From Edaphochlamys debaryana (taxonomy: Eukaryota; Chlorophyta; Chlorophyceae; Chlamydomonadales): DNA of 64,000 nucleotides. Below are positions 35,501 to 44,500 of the stretch, one piece after another. Each line of letters opens with the position of its first letter. The stretch's first letter is position 1. The DNA is taken from positions 372,001 through 436,000 of the forward strand of contig JAEHOE010000016.1 of assembly GCA_016858145.1 (NCBI GenBank), given 5' to 3'. The position numbers and the translations under genes are program-made. The notes under the pieces are model-generated. The model ran no database searches and was not told the origin of the DNA. It saw nothing but the letters and a program-made list of their open reading frames with translations.

Positions 35501-38500
35501 GCTGGCGGAGGCTGACGCGCGAGGAGAGCTGTCTGGGCCCCAACTCGAGGAGGTGGAGCCGCACCACACCCAAGCGCCGACGTCCGCCGCCTCGGCTCCG
35601 CCGAAGGGGGGTCCCGAGATCCAGGCCCTGGCTACGCACGACCACCCACGGCGTCCCGCCTCATCCCGAGATGAAGGGCGTCAGTCCAGCCGCGGCCGCT
35701 CCCACTCCCGCGACCGAGGTGCTGAGAGCCGAGGCCGTGACCACGAGCGCGAGCGTTCAGGCGACCGTCAACCCCGCCGCAGTGGCAGTGGTGGAGCTGG
35801 CGGCCGCCGACCTTCGGGCTCTCCGCAGAGGTCCCGCAGCCGATCCCCTGGGACGCCTGGACGGCTCTCAGGCTCACGCCGCCCCTGCACCCTCTGCAGC
35901 TGTCTGCGCGAGGCGACGAAGCTGCAGGCTTACCGAGATCTGGCCGTCTTCCCTGGTCACGAGAACTACCGAGGTGCCGGCCCCCGGCTCGGCAACCCGC
36001 TGCGCTACCCACCTTGGTCGCGGCACAGCCAGGACTACTGCCTGCTGCACGCCTTGCTGGGCGGACCCACGCTGCTGCGGTGGACCCCGGAGCTGCAGGA
36101 CTCGCTCGGCAGCCTGGACATCAAGGGCTTCTTCCAGCCCATTAACGAGGTCGATCTGCAACCATGGCCTGAGGACCTGCCTGCGCTCCCCCTGGCCAAG
36201 GCATACGACCGAGGTGACAAGCAGCTTCGCCGTGAGTGCCGGTGGACGGAGGAGGTGCTGGCGCGCATGGGCCCCGACCTAGATCGCCCCAATGTCTCCG
36301 TCTACCGCCAGAGTGAGCGCCACGTCCACTCCAGTACCTACTTCATCGGTGCGTACATCGACTGGTGCCGTAAGCTCAGGGACTGGCTCGCCTTCAAGGG
36401 GCAGACCATCGGCTGGCGGGAGCAGCGACCGCTCCCGGCACCTCAGCCTGCCCCGCCACCGCCGCGCAAGGAGCGCAGCCGGCCCCCTGAGGTGCCCCCT
36501 GCCGCAGCCGCCGGGCCCTCGACCTCGGCAACGCCCCAGCACGACGCCGCGGCGGCGGGTCTCAGCGGCAGCGCCCAGGTGCGCAACCGAGAAGCGCTTG
36601 AGGCTGGCGCCCAGGCCCCGCCTGCGGTGCCTTCGCCCAAGCGCCAAGCGACCGCGATCCCCACGACTCGGGCTCCGCCCGCAGCTCAGGAGGTGGCAGC
36701 TTCGGCGGACCAAGGCCCGCGTCCCGCGGGGGCCGAGCTCGCCCCCAAGGCCCCGGTGCTGACTGCGGCTCTGGCGTCGCAGTACCCTTACCTGCCGCCA
36801 CCGCTGCCTGCCCCAATAGTCCGCGATGCCCTCGTGCCTCCGCTACCGGCCGAGCAACCTGGTTCGGACCCCCAAGCCCTGCCGGCCAGCCAGCAGGCCT
36901 ACATGTGGCGCCGGGCTTCGGCCATCATGGTAGGAGACGTGATCTTCGGCGAAGGCTGCGCGGACACGTATCAGCGCTATACGGAACGCGAAGCCGCGGT
37001 CGCCCTGCCGAGGCCGCCGCCTCCCGTCTGCGTCCTGGCATCCGCCTGCTACCACGGGTCCTCACTCACTGACGACGTCACGCCCATGGACCGCAACGAC
37101 CTGTGCACCGGTCTGCTGTTTGGCAACAACGAGCGATCCCGGTGGGAGTCACAAGGCCTCCCCAAGATCGAGATCACGTGCGCGGGGTTCGACATCACGT
37201 CGGCGTCGTACAGCGTCGACATGGGCCTCACCGGGGCATGCTGCCTCATGCGGCAAGACCTCTTCGACGGCGTCCCCGTTGCCGTGCTGCAAGACACTGC
37301 GGTCACTACCGCCGGTCTCTACCACGAGGACGAGGTGATCAAGGTCTTCGGAGCGCGCGGTGTCAAGAAGTCGTTCTACTCCACCAAGCGCACGGCACGC
37401 GACGTACGCGTCTTCATCAATGGCACCCTGGGACGCGACGGCGCCCCAGGTGAACCCGCAGCGATCATGGTGCAAGTGCCCGTAGCACCCGTCCTGCCCG
37501 TGGAGGACCTGCCCTACGGCATCGTGTTTGGGCGCCCATTCCTCTCCCTGCTGCGGGCAAACATCAGCGTCCGCACCTCAGGCGACGAGTACTGGCTGAG
37601 CTACCCCGTCGATGACACCGTCTCCTGGCGCACTCGGCTCTGGCTCTGCAACCGGTACACGGACAATGCCATCCGCTTCTGCGCCCTAGCGGCAGCCCCG
37701 GCTTCGAGCAGGGGGGGGGTAGAGCCCGAGCCTGAGTCCAAGCTCTCCTCGTCTGCAAAGCTGCTTGAGCCGGCCCCGCCGCTCGCGGCCAAGCCCGGGG
37801 ACGAGCAACCCGACTCTGCCAGTGGTAACTCTGGCCCCGGCCCCGCCGGCGAGCGGGATGGGAAAGCGCTGCCCGACAGCAGGTACTGTGCGACTCCGCG
37901 CCAGCTGCCCTTCAGGGTCAAGGCCAACACCCCCGCCAAGCGCAGCATCAACGGCCCCGGCGCCGCCGGTCTCAGCCCCGCTGCGGAGCACCTCGAGGCT
38001 GGTGAGTCCCCGGCTCCCGGCACCGCCGGTACAGAGTCGCGGACCAAGGGCTCCTGCTTCCTCCCCGGCTGCGGCCTGATTGACCATGACGTCTACGGCG
38101 TGTCCTTCGCTCGTGCCCTGCACCTGCTCTGCGATCTCGGTGCCCACACTATTGCTTACGGTGCCACCACCTTCGGCATCTGGGTTCCCCTCCCGCACTG
38201 CCCCAGGGCCATCGCGCGCCTGATCGCGGCCAGCCCTATCTACGGCCCCGTGCAGCCGTACGACACCTTCGGTGCCAACACCACCGACACCGAGGATGAG
38301 GACTGGCACTCGACCAGCAGTGAGGAGGAGTCTGATGATGACGCGGAGCTAGACGAGCAGCTGGATGACTGGATGGAGCACGTCCAGTGGAGGCTGGGCT
38401 GCATGATCCTGCGCCGCGTCACGCGCAGCATCAACCGCAAGCTGGCCCGCCAAGCGAGGCGCGAGCTGCGCCGACAGGAGGAGCTGCGTGCGCAGGCCTT

Positions 38501-41500
38501 CGCTGCTATGGAGCTGGCGCGCCGCCGGTACCTGAGCCTGGTCAAGTGACAGTTCCTGCAGCAACGGGCGGAGCGCTGGGCTGCCGCGGCGGGCGCCAAG
38601 GTGTCCAAGCGCAAGTACGCACCGCCCGACGCCAACACCAAGTCGGCGACTCCGGCGCGCTGGCGCCTCAACAGCTACAAGACCTTCACCTTCGCCATTG
38701 TGATGCTGGTCTTCCTGGGCTGCTGGCGGCTGTCGGACGCGACGCCCAACTGCGTTCCGCATCCGGCTTACCCTCAGGGGGGGCAGTGGCTGGCTCCAAG
38801 CTGGGCGCAGCTAGAGCAGTCGCCCGCCACCACCCCGCTGGAGCAAGCCATGCGGCGCATCCAGCTGCGTGACCCGGCACCGCCGGCGAGGCGCTCGCCG
38901 CCCCAGGCCCCACCTGCGGGCTCGCCCTCGGCTGAGACACCTCCAGCAGAACCACCGAGCACCTTTGTCACGGGCACCGCACATGCAAACGCATCTAGTG
39001 TGGAGAGGCCTGCGGCTCCGCCGACAGAGCCGCCTAACGTAGCTGCGTCAAGGCCCTCGGCCGCCAATGTCACGACTCCTGATGGGGCTAGGGCACCGCC
39101 CGAAGACTCCACCTTAGTTAAGCAAGAAGCAATACACTTTATGCATTCGACCTGATATGACTGAGGAGCAGCGTGATAGCCTCAAGACGCTGTTTTCCAA
39201 ATATGACCACTTGTTTGCTAGGAGCCTCAAGGACATTGGTTGCTACCGAGGGGAGTTGGGGCCGGTAAGACTCGAACTCAAGCACAACAACCCGATATTT
39301 GAAGCACCGCGACGACATTCGGCTGCCGAGCGGTTGGTCGAGGATGCCAAGTGCCGCGAGCTGTACGGTGCCGACATTATCGAGCCGTCCAACTCCACGC
39401 AGTACGCGATGAATGTAACCCTGCCACGTAAGAAGGGAATTGACGGTTCGTACGAATCCAACGAGTACCGCTATTGTGCGGACGCGCGCCGTATAAATGC
39501 AGCGAGCGTGCGCGATAATTTCCGGCCGCCAGCGCCGGAAGACCTGTTCGATCGCATCCTGGGCGCGCGATTCATTACTAAGTGCGACTGCCGCGCCGCG
39601 TTCAACCAACTGCCGCTCGCCGAGGAGGATCGCGATAAGACCTCGTTCTGGTGGAACAACACCCTCTGGCGGTACAAACGGTTGATGTACGGCGCCGTCA
39701 ACGCCACGGCAGCTTGGCAGCGAGTACTTTCGCACCACGTGCGGAAGTACGGCCTGCAGGACTGCGTGTACCTTTTTGTCGACGACGCCGCAGTAACCGG
39801 CCGTACGGCAGAGGAGCACGAGCAGAATCTCGCGTGGTTCCTTGCAATGTTGGACGAGATCAACATCAAGCTGCATCCCGACAAGACCGTAGTCGCGGCA
39901 GACAAGATAGAGTTCCTGGGCCACATGGTGAGCGCTGACGGGCTCCGCCCGGTTCAGGCCAAGGTCGCTGCGATCCAAGCCATCCAGCCCCCTCGCTCGC
40001 TGACCGAGCTCCAAGCCCTGCTCGGCCTCTGCAACTACTATCGTTGTTACATCCCCCGCTTCGCCTGCATCGCCAACCCGCTCTATGAGCTCACCAAGAA
40101 GGGCGTCGCGTGGGGTCCCGAGACCTGGCAGCCGCGCCACCAGGAGGCCTTGGACCAGCTCAAGGCCGAGTTCTCGACCAACGACCGGCTGCTGCGCAAG
40201 CCTGATCCCAACTGTCAACTGATCCTTCACACTGACTTTTCCAATGTAGGCATCAGCGCCGTCCTAGGCCAACTGGATGACGAAGGGCATGAGTACATGG
40301 TCGCCTGCATCTCGCGCTCACTCAACGTGCACGAGCGCAACTACACCTCCTACAAGGGTGAGATGCTGGCTGCCTGCTGGGCAATGAAGATGCTGCGCCC
40401 CTACCTGATAGGCCCACGCTTCATCCTGGTCACCGACCACGCGCCCCTGCTCTGGCTGATGGAGAACCAAAACCTAGTGGGGCAGTACGCTCGCTGGGCA
40501 CTCTTGATGCAAGAGTACGACTTCGATGTCGCCCATCGGCCAGGCCAGCTCCACTATAACGCTGACACCCTCAGCCGCTCACCTCTGCCCTCGAGCGCTG
40601 ATGGCTCCGGAGCCCGCATGGACGAGGACTCCGACGCCAAGCCGCCGCCACCTCGGCTCGTCCCGTATCCGACCGTCACGCCCTCGGCGCAACCCACGGC
40701 GCTCATGTCTGCAGTCCAAGTCCTGGCGCTGCGCGCTCGCGAGGAGTACTCCCTGCTGGCCACCGTCACGGGACAGGGCTCCGCCCTCGCTCCCTCTCCC
40801 GACGAGTGGCTCGCTGGCGGCAACGGCACAGCCTCTGACCCCGTCGAGCGCTTCGCCGACCCCGAGTGCACTGTGGCTCAGCTCCTGACCCGACAGGCCA
40901 ACCTCACCGCCAACCGCGTCGTGCGCGAGGCCCGAGACGCCCTCCGGGCGACCTCGCTCTCGCCGCCGCGTCCCCGCCGAGTTGCCGAGGGCCGCACCGC
41001 CGCTCTCGACACCAGCCTGCTCTCGCACCACTTCCTGGAGCACGCCTTCACGGAAGGGCTGGTAGTCGTGGAGTGCGGCACCTCCACTGCCACGGGCCTC
41101 GAGGCCTGCCTCCGGGCGGGCTGGACCGTGCGCCGTTATCACACCCTGGGCGCGCCCGCGCAAGAGCATTCGCTGCTGCGCCGCCGCCTGGGCTGGCTCC
41201 GTGCCTCCTTTCCACGACAGCTTCGCGGCTCCGCCGTTGAAAGCCCCTGGGCCGCGCTGCCGCCCGGTCCGCTCACCAACGACCACCTCCTTGCTGCTTC
41301 CGCCAAGTCAGGGCAGCAGTGGTTGGTGCTCGGCAACCTAGACTCGACCCTGGCTCCGCCAGATAGAGTGCTAGAGCTCCTGGGCAGGCTCCAAGAGCTG
41401 CAACCCCATCTCCCGCCCGGCTTCCTGCTGGAGCGCGAGCCTCCAGCGTCTGCGGACACGCCCTTCGGGACCTGCCTCACGCTGGACACCGCTGCCATGG

Positions 41501-44500
41501 GCAGGGCCCAGCACTCGCTGCGCGCCTTCTGCACCAACCTCGCGGCTCCCGAGCACCTGCGCAAGGTGGCAACATCTGGTGCCTGGAGCCCCAGTAACCT
41601 CTCGGCAGCTGCAGCGGCACCCTCGCGCCGCCTGCCCCTCTGCGAGGCACCCCTCAGCGAGCCCTACTCGGCCTGCGACGTGCCGGGTCGCCCCGTCACC
41701 GTCTTCCCGCCGGGCAACCTCGCCACTATCCAGCTAGCCTCCACCGCCTCGGCCGTGCCTTCGCCGCTGCTGCCCGAGGAGATAGCCGTCCTGACCGGCC
41801 TGGAGCCTGCTTCGCTGCTGGAGCGGCGCAACGACGGCACCCTCGCCGTGCCCTCCGCCATCGACGCCCTGCAGCAGGGTCTGCAGACTCCAGCTGCTGC
41901 ACGCATCTTTCTCTGCGCACAAGCCCTTCAACGCGCTTTCGTCACCCCGCACCACATGGCTCGCATGCCACCTCAGCAGGCACCACCGGCTGCCCCGCTG
42001 GGGGGGGGTAGGGAGATTGAAAACAACACAGCGGCGCAGCCTGCAGCCCTGGTCACCACCGCGCTGCAGCACCACCAATCCAACGAGCACTGGACTTCTG
42101 CCCTGGTCTCGGCCGTCGCCGACGCACAGGAGTCCCGCTACTGCGACCCTTGGGAGGACAAGCAACTGCTCCACTACCTCGCCCAGGGCACCTGCCCCGC
42201 CGGCATTGTCGGAGAAGCGGCTAGACGGGTAGCGCGTCGTGCTATCAATTACCGTTTCGACGACCGGAGCAACCGCCTGTACCGCCGCATGCCCAACAGC
42301 ACCATGCGCGAAGTACCCCCACCTGAGCGCCGCCAAGCCATCATCCAGGAGGCCCACCACCGCCTGGGGCACTGGGGAGCTCGCCGCACCCTGTGCCTGG
42401 TCCAGAACGGCTACTGGTGGCAAGGCATGTCCAGGGACGTGGAGTATGTGGTGCAGTGCTGCCCCCTGTGCGATCGCGCCAACACCGTGGGCAACGTCAT
42501 TCCGCCCGAGCTGCACCCCCTGCCAATCCGCGGGCCCTTCTTCCGCTGGCACGTGGACCTGGCTGGGCCTCTCACGCGCACTAGCTCTGGCTACGAGTAC
42601 GTCATGGTCTGCGTCGAGGCTTGGACAAAGCACGTGGAGATGATCCCGCTTCGCTCCAAGGGCTCTGAGGAGGTGGCCAACGCCTTCCTAGCCAACGTCT
42701 TAGCCCGCTTCTCGGCGCCCGCCGAGGTGGTGACCGATGGAGGCACCGAGTTCCACGGCGCCTTTGCCGCCCTGCTCGAACAATGCTTCATCGACCATCG
42801 TCACACGTCGCCCAACCACCCGCAGGCCAACGGCGCTGCGGAAAGGGTCGTGCAGGTCTGCAAACGCTCTCTGCGCAAGTACTGCGCTCAGTACGCCTCC
42901 GCCGAACGCTGGGACGAGTACCTGCCCTGGGTCCTGATGGGCTACCGCTGCTCCCCTCAGAAGTCCACCGGCAAGTCCCCGTTTGAGCTCATGTACGGTG
43001 CACCGCCTGCTGTGCCCCTCGGCGCCGCCGAGCTGTGGGCAGAGGCGATCGACCCTGACGCCGATCCGCAACGGGCCGACCAACTCGTCATGCTGCGCTC
43101 ACACAACGTGCAACAGGCCGCGCCTTTCAACGGCCAGAACCTGCTGACGGCGCAGTGGCGAGACCGCCACAACTACGCCCGCGTGCGAGCTGGCGGCTAC
43201 AAGCCCCGCTTCACCAAATTCAACGTAGGCGACTACGTCTACGTCATCCTGCGCAATCAGAACAACACGCTCCAACTGCCCGTCCGCGAGACCGTGCTCC
43301 GCATTGTGGCCGTGAGCCCAGAGGGAGTTGCCGAGCTGATGGGCCGCGATGGTACCATCCGCAAGGAGCACGTGAGCAACCTTGCTCCCTGCCACCTCCA
43401 GGACCTGGACCCAATCGTCGATCCCCGCATCGCAGTGCCGCCGCTAGACCTGCCCTGCGAGATCTGTGCCTTCCCAGGCGACGAGTCCAAGATGGTCATG
43501 TGCGACGGGTGCGGCACCGGCTGGCACCTGTACTGCCTTCGACCCCCGCTCCCGCGCGTGCCCCGCGGCACCTGGACTTGCCCCGACTGCCATGCCCGCG
43601 GTGTGACACCGGCAACAATTGATCAGCTGCCTGCCCCCGTACCGCGCGAGGCACCGCAGCCGCAGATCTTCCCCTCCGCTCAAGCGCGCCGTCGACTCAA
43701 CGAGGCCAAGGCGCTGGAGGGCATCCCCTGCTCCCGCAAGGTCCGAGACCCCGCGACCAACACCTTCGTGAACCGTAGGGGCACCCTGCACTACAAGTCG
43801 GACGAGCCGCACGCTCGCCCCATTGAGGCGCGCTACACTGACGGCACCGCGGAGCGCCTGACTCTGCGAGCAGCCAAAGCATGCGCTCAACCGTCCACCA
43901 CGGCCCTCGTCACGGCGGCTGGGGCCCCGCCCTCAGTCCTGCCCGACACCTGGGACCTGTCCTCGCCAAGCGCCCGAGCTGCTGCGCTGCTGCAGCTGCG
44001 CACCGTGCCCGGGCTGGCCTCTAGCCTGCCTGAGTCCTTTCCCGCGGGTACGCACCCTGCACCCGCTGAGGAGGCGCTCAACCTACTTCTGGACCACCTG
44101 GACGCGAGCCGATCGCCCGTCATTCTGGACCCGTGTGCCGGCGACGAGACTCTGGCCAACGCGCTCCGTGCGAGAGGCTACTCCGTCTGCGCCAACGGGG
44201 GCCGGGCCACCGAGGCCCCGGGCTGGCCCCGCTTGGATCCCCTGCAACCTGGGACCTACCGCCGCCTCGCCACGCCCGGCGAGTCCTGGCTCATCATCTC
44301 CGCTCCGCACCCGGAGCTTCTGCCCTTCTGGCTGCCCCTGGCTGTCGCCATGGTGCCGCTAGTCGCGGCCTTCATCCCACGGCGCATGCTTACGGCCCCG
44401 CCGGACGCATGGGCCGCCCTGCTCAACACCTTCACGGAGGACGAGCGGCTGGCCATCATCACTGGAGACACCTGTGGATACGTCAACGGAAAGCCTGGAG

